A stretch of DNA of 34,500 nt from Nitrosomonas sp. (GCA_017994575.1 JAGOKN010000025.1:1-34500), one strand, 5' to 3'; shown: positions 8,895 to 17,817, numbered from the stretch's first letter. Numbers and translations: made by a program. Notes: a model not told the origin generated them from the sequence alone.

Positions 8895-10229
8895 TTAGTG
8901 TGAACGCGACTGCGCCGTTACCTGCTCGCGAACTGGACCCAGCGCTGAATAAATAAACAGTATCGCTCCGATCACAAAAAATACGCCGGAACCCAGTCTG
9001 AACCAGTAGAACAATTCAACCTGCGATTGGATTTGCATAAAACCCATTGCCAACACTCTCTGAAGGTGTGTTTGCAAGACGCCGGCAAACGCAAGCGTGA
9101 AAGTCATCAACACCATAGATCCTGTCATGAGCCAGAAACTCCACATGTTCAGAATCTGATTAAATGGCTGCAATCCCCGCAGAGCTGGCAGAGCATAAGT
9201 AAAGAAGGCCAGATTCAACATCACATAAGCGCCATAGAAAGCCAAATGCCCATGCGCGGCGGTCAATTGTGTGCCATGGGTATAAAAGTTTATCGATGGA
9301 AAACTATGCATAAGCCCCAATACGCCGGCGCCAAAAAAGGCCATGACCGGACAACCCAGACTCCAGAGCATGGCTGCTTTATTGGGATGATTACGCCCGC
9401 TTTTATAGACCATATGAAAAGCCCACAAGATCATTGCAAAAAAAGGCACAACTTCCAGAATCGAAAATACCGCACCGATCCAGTGCCAATATTCCGGTGT
9501 ACCAATCCAGTAATAGTGATGACCGGTTCCCAGCAAACCACTAAACAGAGAGAAACCCACGATGACATACAGCCATTTTTCTATCACTTCACGATCAACA
9601 CCTGTCATTTTGATCAACAGGAATGCCAACATGGCCGACATGATCAATTCCCAGACACCTTCCACCCACACATGCACCACCCACCACCAATACAGTTTAT
9701 CCAAAGCCAGGTTATCGGGATTATAAAAAGCAAACAGAAAAAATATCATGGCACCCCATAATCCCAGCAATAAGACAATAGAAACCACAGTTTTGCGGCC
9801 TTTGAGAACCGTCATGGTTACATTGTATATAAACACGATGAAAGCAATAGCCATCAGGATTTTTATCAAAAAGGGCTGCTCCAGAAATTCACGTCCCTCA
9901 TGAATGCCGAACAGATAACCAACCACGGCAGCCAAAGCCGCAAATACAAAAATGCCAAGCTGTAACCAAGCCAGCTTTGGACTATGAATCTCACATTCAC
10001 TTTCTTCAGGTAGCAAAAAATAGCTCGCACCAAAATAACCCAATAACAACCACACCAGCAGCGCGTTGGTATGAATCATACGAAGGATATGAAAAGGCAC
10101 CGCTTCCGACAAAAAATTAGGAAAAACATAAACGGTGCCAGCAAGCACACCGGCTGAAACCTGCACTAGGAATAAAGCCAATGCGGCGATAAAATAGGGA
10201 TAGGCAAGCTTCTGAGTCTGATATTTCAT
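8895..10229 (-). CDS. norB: Nitric oxide reductase catalytic subunit NorB (cytochrome b)
   Basis: NorB reduces 2 NO to N2O at a haem b3/non-haem iron centre in the inner membrane. The protein is dominated by about 12 hydrophobic helices and contains the family signatures WWVVHVWVEGVWELI and AHGHLAFYGAYVMLNLAFF, with the expected metal and haem histidines and buried glutamates. The start is set at ATG 10229 (MKYQTQKLAY), because a clear AAGGAG lies 9 bases upstream; a longer frame from TTG 10250 would place that ribosome binding site inside the coding region. The resulting 444 residues match cNorB (about 447). It follows norC by about 35 bases and precedes norQ. Confidence 0.96.
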   Translation of the reverse strand: MKYQTQKLAYPYFIAALALFLVQVSAGVLAGTVYVFPNFLSEAVPFHILRMIHTNALLVWLLLGYFGASYFLLPEESECEIHSPKLAWLQLGIFVFAALAAVVGYLFGIHEGREFLEQPFLIKILMAIAFIVFIYNVTMTVLKGRKTVVSIVLLLGLWGAMIFFLFAFYNPDNLALDKLYWWWVVHVWVEGVWELIMSAMLAFLLIKMTGVDREVIEKWLYVIVGFSLFSGLLGTGHHYYWIGTPEYWHWIGAVFSILEVVPFFAMILWAFHMVYKSGRNHPNKAAMLWSLGCPVMAFFGAGVLGLMHSFPSINFYTHGTQLTAAHGHLAFYGAYVMLNLAFFTYALPALRGLQPFNQILNMWSFWLMTGSMVLMTFTLAFAGVLQTHLQRVLAMGFMQIQSQVELFYWFRLGSGVFFVIGAILFIYSALGPVREQVTAQSRSH

Positions 10230-10263
10230 AATGAATCTCTCCTTAGGCAACTCTGATAATCAA

Positions 10264-10716
10264 TCAACCAGCATCATTGGGAGGCCAGCCCAGTGTATCG
10301 ATACGACTTGTCCATTCAAAAAAGTCAATTAAATCATCCAATTCCTGCTCTGTCAGATTAAATTGTGGCATCTGCCGCCGTCCTTCTGTGCCGGTTGGCT
10401 GTGCACGCATCCAGGCTTTGATGCCCATGCGCGCACCTATCGGACTGTCACGCCCACCGTAGCGAACCCACACGTTTCCTAATTCAGGAGCGAAATAAGC
10501 CCCTTCTCCCAGCAGCGTATGGCAATTAATGCAGGAATTACGCTCCCACACATGCTTTCCTCTAGCGACTGCTTCGGTAAGGGTTGATTCATCGGTTGAA
10601 ACATTTTTGATGTAGTAGTGACTATGCGCTGTTAACAGCGCAAAAATCACCAGAAAGAAAATCGAGCCACCATAGAATATGTTACGCGCTGCCGATTTGG
10701 TCAAACGTTCTGTCAT
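10264..10716 (-). CDS. norC: Nitric oxide reductase cytochrome c subunit NorC
   Basis: This 150-residue membrane-anchored c-type cytochrome passes electrons to NorB. An N-terminal anchor helix (about residues 14-32) is followed by a single haem site CINCH (C62, C65, H66) and a downstream methionine in RRQMPQFNLT (about M116) as the likely sixth ligand. The start is ATG 10716, preceded by a purine-rich AAGGGGGAGGT; an alternative GTG at 10752 would add 12 residues (MYILIVCEQGGG) and is less likely. It is the first gene of norCBQD. Confidence 0.95.
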   Translation of the reverse strand: MTERLTKSAARNIFYGGSIFFLVIFALLTAHSHYYIKNVSTDESTLTEAVARGKHVWERNSCINCHTLLGEGAYFAPELGNVWVRYGGRDSPIGARMGIKAWMRAQPTGTEGRRQMPQFNLTEQELDDLIDFFEWTSRIDTLGWPPNDAG

Positions 10717-11129
10717 ACCTCCCCCTTGTTCACAAACGATTAAAATATACACATCATTAGTAGTGCCTTTTAACCATTATAATCAAATGGATAAATAATT
10801 TTTCTAGAAACTAGATGAGATGATAGCGCAAGTTATCGACTGTGTGAAGCGATGTTATGCAGATAGAAATGGACCGTAAAAAAAGCAACTAGCACAACAA
10901 AATGGATTCGAGTACTGCATTTTCCAGCAATCTGCTGATCCTGACGCGCATTTACAACACCAGCGCAAATTCCCCGCACTCTCTGGCTTAAATCGTGATG
11001 ATGAATCGACACATTGCGTGTTTTTTGCATAAAAGTAAAGCAAGTATTGTACCTATTTTCCTACGAATCATTGAGCCTTAGCAGAAAACCCTGTAAATTG
11101 ACTTACCATTGATTACTTCATTGATTCGC
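10717..11129. other. Divergent intergenic region between norC and the L,D-transpeptidase gene
   Basis: This stretch of about 410 bases separates two divergent genes. Apart from the norC -10 candidate and the small inverted repeat at 10804-10814, it holds only short frames without ribosome binding sites or family resemblance (for example on the minus strand at 10833-11030). No RNA gene was recognised. Confidence 0.5.
10776..10781 (-). promoter_or_regulatory. Candidate -10 element for norC
   Basis: A perfect TATAAT (minus strand) lies about 60 bases upstream of the norC ATG. No good -35 is seen at 17 bases, which would fit an activator-dependent promoter. A CTAG-AAA-CTAG inverted repeat at 10804-10814 is centred about 40 bases upstream of the predicted start of transcription. 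I see no clear FNR/NNR or NsrR consensus. Confidence 0.3.
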
Positions 11130-12293
11130 ATGCATAGAAAATTTTCATCAGCGCTGCGCAGTAGTCTGGTGTGCGGACTAACCGGCGCCCTGCTTGTTTT
11201 AAGTGGCTGTCAATCATTTCTGACTCAACCATCTCCAGTACTGCACATTCCGGCAGCCAAGCCATTGCCTATACCGGTTGCCAGCCATGAGTTCAGTTTC
11301 GATCCAGCGCGCGATGATGTAGTCGGCTCGCTGCAAGTGATTACTGCCAACCAGGACGACACACTGTCCGATATCGCCCGGCGTTTCAACCTGGGTTATG
11401 AAGAAATCGTCAATGCCAATCCCGAGGTCGATCCCTGGTTGCCGAAAACAGGCACCAAAATTGTGATCCCAACTCAATTTGTGCTACCGGACGCACCCCG
11501 GCAAGGCATTGTGATCAATCTGGCGGCAATGCGCCTGTTTTATTTTCCAAAAACCAAAGCGGGTCAACCACAAAAAGTCATCACTCACCCGCTCGGCATC
11601 GGTCGTGTGGAATGGAAAACCCCGGAGGGGGTGACACGGGTTACTTCCAAAAAAGAAAATCCATCCTGGATTCCAACGCCTTCCATTCGCAAAGAACATG
11701 CAAAAAATGGCGATCCATTGCCAGCCATCGTGCCCCCCGGACCGGACAATCCGATGGGCACTCATGTATTGAAACTCGATTGGCCGAGTTACGCCATTCA
11801 TGGCACCGACAAACCACCCAGTATCGGTTTACGCGGCAGCCATGGTTGCCTGCGCATGTACCCCGAAGACATCGTGTGTATTTACAATGACGTGCCTGTG
11901 GGCACACCCGTGCGCGTGGTTAATCAACCGCAATTACTCGGCTGGCGCGACCGCACGTTGTATCTGCAAGCTTATCCGGTATTGGAAGACGATAAACGCA
12001 ATCACGACAAACTACTTAAAAAATCATTAAGTAGCGTACGCACAACACCTAAAGCAAAATTTGATGCGCGTCCCAAAGCTAAGGTCAATCAGGCCCTGCT
12101 CACAGAAGTCATTCGCAACTCGCGTGCCGTCGCCGTTCCCATTACACATCCTGATATGACGCTGCAAGCACATCTTGATCGCGCCACGCGCGTACAGAAC
12201 ACACTGCCATTCAATGCAACATGGGATGGCGACATGAGTGGGCAATTAACAGCCGGAAAAATACTGGAAATGGCCGACAAAGAACCGGATTAG
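11130..12293 (+). CDS. L,D-transpeptidase lipoprotein with LysM-like domain (YkuD family)
   Basis: This protein of about 387 residues makes or remodels peptidoglycan cross-links or attaches proteins to peptidoglycan in the periplasm. A lipoprotein signal ends in LSGC (Cys27). A LysM-like domain (TLSDIARRFNLGYEEIVNAN, about residues 75-110) precedes the YkuD catalytic domain, whose motif is intact: HGTDKPPSIGLRGSHGCLRM, with Ser237-His238-Gly239-Cys240 and the catalytic cysteine at 240. ATG 11130 is preferred over an in-frame TTG at 11109; neither has a strong ribosome binding site. The C-terminal 100 residues beyond the catalytic domain are basic and less conserved. It is an ErfK/YbiS-like enzyme. 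Confidence 0.92.
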   Translation: MHRKFSSALRSSLVCGLTGALLVLSGCQSFLTQPSPVLHIPAAKPLPIPVASHEFSFDPARDDVVGSLQVITANQDDTLSDIARRFNLGYEEIVNANPEVDPWLPKTGTKIVIPTQFVLPDAPRQGIVINLAAMRLFYFPKTKAGQPQKVITHPLGIGRVEWKTPEGVTRVTSKKENPSWIPTPSIRKEHAKNGDPLPAIVPPGPDNPMGTHVLKLDWPSYAIHGTDKPPSIGLRGSHGCLRMYPEDIVCIYNDVPVGTPVRVVNQPQLLGWRDRTLYLQAYPVLEDDKRNHDKLLKKSLSSVRTTPKAKFDARPKAKVNQALLTEVIRNSRAVAVPITHPDMTLQAHLDRATRVQNTLPFNATWDGDMSGQLTAGKILEMADKEPD

Positions 12294-12714
12294 ATGTCAG
12301 ATTTTCATTGGCTTCAGTGAAGTTTGCATGGAATGCGACAGCATGGTTACTTCTCATTCACACAAAGCATCCATGGACTGATCACAATGAATTCAACCAA
12401 AGCGAAGGTAACCAGATTTTTTGCAAGTTACGTATTACTGTTCGTCTATGCTTATCTTTACATCTTTTTCGGTCTTGGCAATGACTTAATCTTCGAACGA
12501 ATCATTTTGAATGGAATAAATTAGATCCATACAAGCATGTTCTGTGACTGATTGCTTTACAATCAAATAAACTCTTGACTGCCCAACAGTTTATTTGACA
12601 GTCAATTCATCTTCCAGTAGATTTTTCAACAAAACAAGCGCCATCTTGCTGCACACGTTTAGCCGCAACAAAAATTCCTCATCACAATTCACAAATCACC
12701 CTAAAGGAATTAGG
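12294..12714 (+). other. Intergenic region before the isoaspartyl peptidase gene
   Basis: This is about 420 bases between two plus-strand genes. It contains the doubtful 45-codon frame at 12387-12524 and otherwise AT-rich sequence. A short repeat of the type AAACTCTTGACTG...ACAGTTTATTTGACAG near 12569-12602 is visible but has no clear function. Confidence 0.4.
12387..12524 (+). CDS. Possible 45-residue membrane microprotein
   Basis: This small frame (MNSTKAKVTRFFASYVLLFVYAY...) has a basic N-terminus and one hydrophobic, aromatic-rich helix ending in a polar tail, which is the shape of a single-pass microprotein. No ribosome binding site precedes the ATG, and no family is recognised. It lies alone in the gap between the L,D-transpeptidase and the isoaspartyl peptidase gene, so it may be spurious. 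Confidence 0.25.
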   Translation: MNSTKAKVTRFFASYVLLFVYAYLYIFFGLGNDLIFERIILNGIN

Positions 12715-13779
12715 ATGCGTCTTTTCTTTTATTTCTGGATTTCACTGTTACTGATGACTGCACAAACAAGTATCTCTGCGGCGGATGCTGCGCCCATTCG
12801 CATGCTGATTCATGGTGGCGCCGGCACCATCGATCGCAATAAACTGACAAAGGAACTCGAACAGGCCTACACGCAGGTGCTTGTACAGTCATTGACTGCG
12901 GGTCATGCCGTGTTAAAAGCAGGTGGAAGCAGCGTGGATGCAGTCATTGCCGCCATTGTAGTGATGGAAGACTCACCGCTGTTCAATGCCGGCAAGGGTG
13001 CAGTGTTCACACATACGGGCCGCACCGAGCTAGATGCTTCGATCATGGAGGGATCTACACGCATGGCGGGTGCCATTGCCGCGGTGACAACGATCCGTAA
13101 TCCGATCCGCGCTGCCCACGCGGTGATGACGAAAAGCAATCATGTATTGTTAATGGGCGAGGGGGCGAACACCTTTGCCGCTGAACAAGGGCTTGAGATT
13201 GTTGACCCTGCCTATTTTTATACCCAATCCCGCTGGGATCAACTACAAAGAGCCATCGTCAGAGAGCGCGTTGTGCGCGATCACGACGACGATCTGAATC
13301 CGCCACAGCCTGATAAGGATGAGAAACGCGGAACGGTAGGCGCTGTAGCGCTGGATCGGCATGGAAATCTCGCCGCCGGCACATCCACCGGCGGGCTTAC
13401 CAACAAGCGCTTCGGACGTGTCGGAGATTCACCGATCATCGGTGCCGGTACCTATGCGGACAATCGCTCAGTCGCGGTATCTGCAACCGGCACAGGGGAA
13501 ATGTTCATTCGCACTTCAGCAGCGTTCAATACGGCAGCACAAGTACGATTACTGCATACGCCGCTGGCTGAAGCCGCAGACAATGTCTTGGCAGAAATCA
13601 ACGCTATCGGTGGAGATGGGGGCTTGATCGTACTCGATGCAAAAGGTCATTACGCCATGCGTTTCAATACCCGAGGCATGTACCGAGGCGCCATCGGCAA
13701 CGATGGCATTGCTCGAATCGGCATTTTCTCGGATGCCGAAACACCAATTGCCGCTCCCTCTTCGCTTGATCAATCATGA
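12715..13779 (+). CDS. Exported isoaspartyl peptidase / plant-type L-asparaginase (Ntn hydrolase)
   Basis: This enzyme of about 354 residues cleaves isoaspartyl dipeptides and/or asparagine. The family opening RMLIHGGAGTID and the autocleavage site KRGTVGAVALD are present: cleavage between Gly206 and Thr207 would free Thr207 as the N-terminal nucleophile. The substrate-binding GTSTGGLTNK and GAGTYAD motifs follow. The start is ATG 12715, which has AAAGGA 6 bases upstream and begins a signal peptide (MRLFFYFWISLLLMT...ISAADA); an upstream in-frame start at 12595 would bury it. E. coli IaaA has no such export signal, so this copy is probably periplasmic. It is not in an obvious operon. Confidence 0.92.
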   Translation: MRLFFYFWISLLLMTAQTSISAADAAPIRMLIHGGAGTIDRNKLTKELEQAYTQVLVQSLTAGHAVLKAGGSSVDAVIAAIVVMEDSPLFNAGKGAVFTHTGRTELDASIMEGSTRMAGAIAAVTTIRNPIRAAHAVMTKSNHVLLMGEGANTFAAEQGLEIVDPAYFYTQSRWDQLQRAIVRERVVRDHDDDLNPPQPDKDEKRGTVGAVALDRHGNLAAGTSTGGLTNKRFGRVGDSPIIGAGTYADNRSVAVSATGTGEMFIRTSAAFNTAAQVRLLHTPLAEAADNVLAEINAIGGDGGLIVLDAKGHYAMRFNTRGMYRGAIGNDGIARIGIFSDAETPIAAPSSLDQS

Positions 13780-13925
13780 GCGCTTCCATCCGACGATATT
13801 ACAGTTCGTTGTAGTTACACCAATTTCACTTAATCACTACGATTGATGCGAATGATTGCCCCCTAGCACTGATAGTTCTATAAGATATGCTCAGTAGAGC
13901 ATTAGCACCGCATAGGAAAGAGAAT

Positions 13926-14744
13926 ATGAAAGATTATCGAGTGAAGCCCGGAAGCAAATTGACACTATCGCATTTCGACACTGACGACACGGGCGATTAC
14001 AAGAAAACCGATCAAGACAAAGCAAATGCGCAAGCGGTTACGCAGCAACTGATCGGCAAACTGGACGAGCTTCAGGAACGCCTGTATGCCAATAACAGTC
14101 GGGCGTTGTTGATTGTGTTACAGGGCATGGATACCAGTGGCAAGGACGGAACCATCAAAAACGTGATGTCCGGTATCAATCCGCAAGGATGCAAAGTGGT
14201 AACCTTCAAAACCCCATCAGCGGAAGAACTGGGACATGATTTCCTCTGGCGCGTGCATCAAAAAGCGCCCGCCAAAGGCCAAATCGGTATTTTTAACCGC
14301 TCGCACTATGAAGATGTGTTGATCACCCGCGTACATGGACTGATCTCAGACAAAGTCGTCAAGCAGCGCTTCAATCAGATTAAGGAATTCGAAGAATTAC
14401 TATCCGAAAGTGGAACGGTCATTCTGAAGTTTTTCCTGCATATTTCAAAGGATGAGCAGAAAGAGCGTCTGGAAGAGCGCATCAGCAATCCGGAAAAACG
14501 CTGGAAGTTCAATGACGGAGATCTCGAAGAACGAAAGCTGTGGATAAACTATATGGAAGCGTTCGAAACCATGATGGCCGCCACCAGCACCGATCAATCT
14601 CCCTGGTATATCGTGCCTGCCAATCGGAAGTGGTATCGCAACCTCGTCATCGCCGAACATGTCGTTGATGCACTGGAAAATATGAAGCTGAAAACACCCC
14701 CTGCTCCCACAGGAATCAACTTTGATACATTGAAGATCGAGTAG
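13926..14744 (+). CDS. ppk2: Polyphosphate:nucleotide phosphotransferase, PPK2 family
   Basis: This 272-residue kinase uses polyphosphate to phosphorylate AMP and/or ADP (or the reverse reaction). Its Walker A is QGMDTSGKDGT (about 66-76). The Walker B-type segment GIFNRSHYEDVLITRVHG and a charged lid region (ERLEERISNPEKRWKF) follow. Size and motifs fit the single-domain PPK2 group, closest in my judgement to class III (AMP and ADP acceptors), but the exact substrate cannot be read from the sequence. The start is ATG 13926, with AGGAAAGAG just upstream, rather than the in-frame 13887. The CYTH-CHAD gene follows after 56 bases on the same strand. Confidence 0.92.
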   Translation: MKDYRVKPGSKLTLSHFDTDDTGDYKKTDQDKANAQAVTQQLIGKLDELQERLYANNSRALLIVLQGMDTSGKDGTIKNVMSGINPQGCKVVTFKTPSAEELGHDFLWRVHQKAPAKGQIGIFNRSHYEDVLITRVHGLISDKVVKQRFNQIKEFEELLSESGTVILKFFLHISKDEQKERLEERISNPEKRWKFNDGDLEERKLWINYMEAFETMMAATSTDQSPWYIVPANRKWYRNLVIAEHVVDALENMKLKTPPAPTGINFDTLKIE

Positions 14745-14800
14745 ATACACAGTGATGATTACCAGGACACGTAATTACATTGTCCAGATAGAGGTTTTGC

Positions 14801-16288
14801 ATGGAAATTGAACTGAAACTAGCTTTGCATTCCCGTCATACCATGCGCATCCGACGCCACCCTCTTTTGAATCCAATCAAGCCCGAACAACGTTCACTGC
14901 TCAGTATTTACTTCGACACTCCCAAACTTGACCTGATGCGACGCGGCATCGCACTACGCGTGCGCCGTGTAGACGGTAATTGGATTCAGACATTGAAAGC
15001 GGAAGCGCAGTCAGTTGGCGCACTATCCAGCCGTCCGGAATGGGAAATGGCAATCGCTGATGGTAATCACCCAGACTTCTCCGGGCTACCGCAAACAGCA
15101 TTAGATTTATTGACAGGCATCAAGCTCAAACATATCGCCCCCGTGTTCACCACCGAGTTTGTTCGCACCACTTGGCAAATCCACAACCATACCGCTCACG
15201 CCGAAGTCGCGCTTGATATCGGCAAAATCAATGCAGGCAAAGACTCTCGGGATATATGCGAAGTAGAAATTGAACTCAAGTCCGGAGCTTCCGAGTTTTT
15301 GTTCGATGCGGCAACGCAATTGCTGACACAGGTACCACTACATATCGAACCGCGCAGCAAAGCAGAGCGTGGCTATATCTTGAATGGCGCCATTACTGCG
15401 ACCCCGGTGAAATCAATATATCCGCAAATTCATCCGGATCAGACTGCCAGCGCAGCCTGGAATGCCATCATGCAAGCTGCATTGGCGCAACTGGTCTCCA
15501 ATGTGCCGGGCTTTCTGGAAAGCCCGCACGACACGGAATACCTGCATCAACTTCGCATTGCACTGCGTCGCCTATGTACTGGCTTGTTACTGGCTGAATC
15601 ATTGGGCCAAACACCCCCTGCCTGGGAGCAATCCTTGCGTGCGTTGATGCATACACTGAATCCGGCACGCGACTGGGATGTGTTTCTGCTTGAGACTTTA
15701 CCCAGAATTTTAACGACACTACAGCATGCATCGAAACCAACTATTGAAGAAACGATACTGGCCCTGTTGAGCGATAGCGCTGCACATTCCCGCCAACAGT
15801 CCCAGGCATTGTTGCTCAATCCCGTATTCACTCAACTGGTACTTGATATTGGACGCAGCCTGCTTGCGACAACTGACAATACGCAAAAAATGGATGCCAG
15901 CGCATGGGCAAAAACGGTTCTTGAGAAACGCTGGCACACGCTGTGCAAGCACTGTCGCGGCTTTGCCAAACTGAATTCAACCGAACGTCACCAAGCGCGT
16001 ATTGCTGCCAAGAAAATGCGTTATGCCGCTGATGCTTTTGCACCACTTTACGGTAAACGCAGCAAGCATTTCATTACAGCTTTGGCAGCATTACAAGAAG
16101 AATTGGGACGTGCCAACGATGGATATATCGGCACGCAATTACTGCAAGCATTACCCAAGAAATCTGCTGCAATCAGCTTCGCTCTTGGCCGAATCCATGG
16201 CGCACTGGAATCCGAGGCTGTGCAGCATGCAACGCTATCGGGCACAAGCTGGCGACAACTGGCGCGCGCAAAATTGTTTTGGCATTAA
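14801..16288 (+). CDS. CYTH-CHAD protein, probable triphosphatase / polyphosphate-binding
   Basis: This 495-residue two-domain protein starts with the CYTH signature MEIELKL (EXEXK) at the very N-terminus; the CYTH domain (about 1-205) also has the alternating charged residues of the tunnel fold (RSLLSIYFDTPKLDLMRRG). The C-terminal CHAD domain (about 220-495) shows its conserved histidine-containing helices: LHQLRIALRRL and ARIAAKKMRYAADAFAPLYG. The layout is that of E. coli YgiF, an inorganic triphosphatase. CHAD domains bind polyphosphate, so pairing with the upstream ppk2 is meaningful. AGAGG lies 6 bases before the ATG. It ends 12 bases from the convergent gene. Confidence 0.92.
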   Translation: MEIELKLALHSRHTMRIRRHPLLNPIKPEQRSLLSIYFDTPKLDLMRRGIALRVRRVDGNWIQTLKAEAQSVGALSSRPEWEMAIADGNHPDFSGLPQTALDLLTGIKLKHIAPVFTTEFVRTTWQIHNHTAHAEVALDIGKINAGKDSRDICEVEIELKSGASEFLFDAATQLLTQVPLHIEPRSKAERGYILNGAITATPVKSIYPQIHPDQTASAAWNAIMQAALAQLVSNVPGFLESPHDTEYLHQLRIALRRLCTGLLLAESLGQTPPAWEQSLRALMHTLNPARDWDVFLLETLPRILTTLQHASKPTIEETILALLSDSAAHSRQQSQALLLNPVFTQLVLDIGRSLLATTDNTQKMDASAWAKTVLEKRWHTLCKHCRGFAKLNSTERHQARIAAKKMRYAADAFAPLYGKRSKHFITALAALQEELGRANDGYIGTQLLQALPKKSAAISFALGRIHGALESEAVQHATLSGTSWRQLARAKLFWH

Positions 16289-16300
16289 GCGCAATCTGAA

Positions 16301-17230
16301 TCACCCATGCGAGTGTACTAACCATGCGATATAACCGATCAATACGAAGCATCCCGCAAGCGTCATGTGAGCAGTTTGGCGGAATTTATGGGTTAATAGG
16401 GCTTGTGAATAAACCGAGATGATAAAGGGGCGCCCTGAATTGTCGGGCCTTTCAATGATATGCTCATCCGGCTTTAGCACCAGTTGATCGTGAATTTGCT
16501 GCGCTTGTGACTGGGCTAATTGGCGAGCGGATTCCCACTCTTGCTGATCTATATTGCCATCCTTATTACTATCAAAACGATTGCGTAACTGCTGCTGATC
16601 TTTTTTCCAATCATTAATCAGATCAATCATCACTTCTCGCATCGAGTGCTGCGATGTAGCTGACCAAGTTCTAAACTGTCCCAAAACATACAGCGACTGG
16701 CCTGGCAATATCAACCATTCGCTATAGCGATAGCTGTTAGTCAGTTTATTTAAAACCGACTGACTTTCCAGTAGCTGAGTCCTGGCCGGCCATTCGGTAT
16801 TGCCATACCACACCAACTTCTCGATGCCATTCACTTCTGCATCGCCCGGATCCACATAACAACTGTGCAGACCATCCGTAAGCTTGAATCGATGATTGCT
16901 GATATTGCTATAAACCACATTCCAGCGCGTTTGCACTCGACCATTTTGCGTGAAAGTTTCCTGCTGCTCAATCAGGCTGCGATACCAGAGACACAAATGA
17001 TTCGATAGTGGAGCGTAAATAGGTTGCTCTTCAATCAGTTGCCCCTTCCCTTCTAGCTCAATATAGCCTTGATGCGCAGAGCGTAACCGGGCGGTGGGAG
17101 TATCTTGGATAATGCGTAACCGCTTCCAGTTGCGCACAAAACAATAAAAACAAAGCAGTGCGGCCAGCACCGACACACTCAGCACAAACTCATAGTTTTC
17201 TGGAGTAACTTCCAGGCCTGGAATATTCAT
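16301..17230 (-). CDS. GIDE-domain membrane protein with an inserted EF-hand
   Basis: This 309-residue protein has an N-terminal helix (about 15-32) and a C-terminal helix (about 284-304). Between them is a GIDE (MULAN-like E3 ligase-related) domain, recognised from the IQDTPTARLRSAHQGYIELEG opening, the LWYRSLIEQQ stretch and the LxD-G repeats. No RING finger is present, as usual in bacterial members. A textbook EF-hand loop lies at residues 220-231 (D220, N222, D224, G225, N226, I227, D228, E231), just before the last helix region, suggesting Ca2+ binding. It starts 14 bases after lemA; LemA-GIDE pairs are common in bacteria, but their function is unclear. Confidence 0.85.
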   Translation of the reverse strand: MNIPGLEVTPENYEFVLSVSVLAALLCFYCFVRNWKRLRIIQDTPTARLRSAHQGYIELEGKGQLIEEQPIYAPLSNHLCLWYRSLIEQQETFTQNGRVQTRWNVVYSNISNHRFKLTDGLHSCYVDPGDAEVNGIEKLVWYGNTEWPARTQLLESQSVLNKLTNSYRYSEWLILPGQSLYVLGQFRTWSATSQHSMREVMIDLINDWKKDQQQLRNRFDSNKDGNIDQQEWESARQLAQSQAQQIHDQLVLKPDEHIIERPDNSGRPFIISVYSQALLTHKFRQTAHMTLAGCFVLIGYIAWLVHSHG

Positions 17231-17244
17231 CTCGGAACTCTGCG

Positions 17245-17817
17245 CTAACCAAACAGCTTGCCAAGATTGACATCCTGTTTCTCAGCATCACTGAATTCGA
17301 GCAAGTCACGTGACTTGAATTTAAACCAATGAGCAATGATGACATCTGGAAATTGCTCAATGCGCACATTATTGATTTTGACCGCTTCATTGTAATATTC
17401 GCGTCGATCAGCAATACTGTTTTCCAATGCGGAAATACGCGCTTGTAAATGTTGAAATTTCTCACTGGCTTTCAGCTCCGGATAATCTTCCGCAACTGCA
17501 AATAAATTGCCCAATCCGATACGCAGCATACTTTCCGCAGAACCTAACGCACCGACACTCCCGGACTCCAGTGCCGATGCCACCTGTGAGCGCGCTGCGA
17601 TTACCTGCTTCAGTGTTTCCTGCTCAAAACCCATATATTGTTTGCAGGTTTCAACCAGTTTGGGAAGTTCATCGTGACGTTGTTTTAGCAGAATATCGAT
17701 ATTCGACCAGGCTTGCGATACCGTATGCTTCAGATCGACCAGTTGGTTGTAAAGCATAATGCCGTAGATTATAACAATGACAATCGGTGCCAGGAAAATA
17801 AAAATGATGATATCCAA
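17245..17817 (-). CDS. lemA: LemA family protein
   Basis: This 190-residue protein has one N-terminal membrane helix (MDIIIFIFLAPIVIVIIYG) followed by the long helical bundle typical of LemA. Family marks are YNQLVDLKHTVSQAWSNID, LLKQRHDELPKLVETCKQY and the C-terminal NNVRIEQFPDVIIAHWF. A strong ribosome binding site (AAGGAGG) lies 6 bases before the ATG. The helical bundle is expected to face the periplasm, with the N-terminus inside. It is the first gene of a two-gene operon with the GIDE protein. Confidence 0.94.
   Translation of the reverse strand: MDIIIFIFLAPIVIVIIYGIMLYNQLVDLKHTVSQAWSNIDILLKQRHDELPKLVETCKQYMGFEQETLKQVIAARSQVASALESGSVGALGSAESMLRIGLGNLFAVAEDYPELKASEKFQHLQARISALENSIADRREYYNEAVKINNVRIEQFPDVIIAHWFKFKSRDLLEFSDAEKQDVNLGKLFG

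Noticed and set aside
9027-9761. 244-codon plus-strand frame opposite norB
   Set aside because: It lies wholly inside norB on the other strand and is rich in His, Gln and Lys, as expected for the reverse of hydrophobic helices; there is no ribosome binding site.
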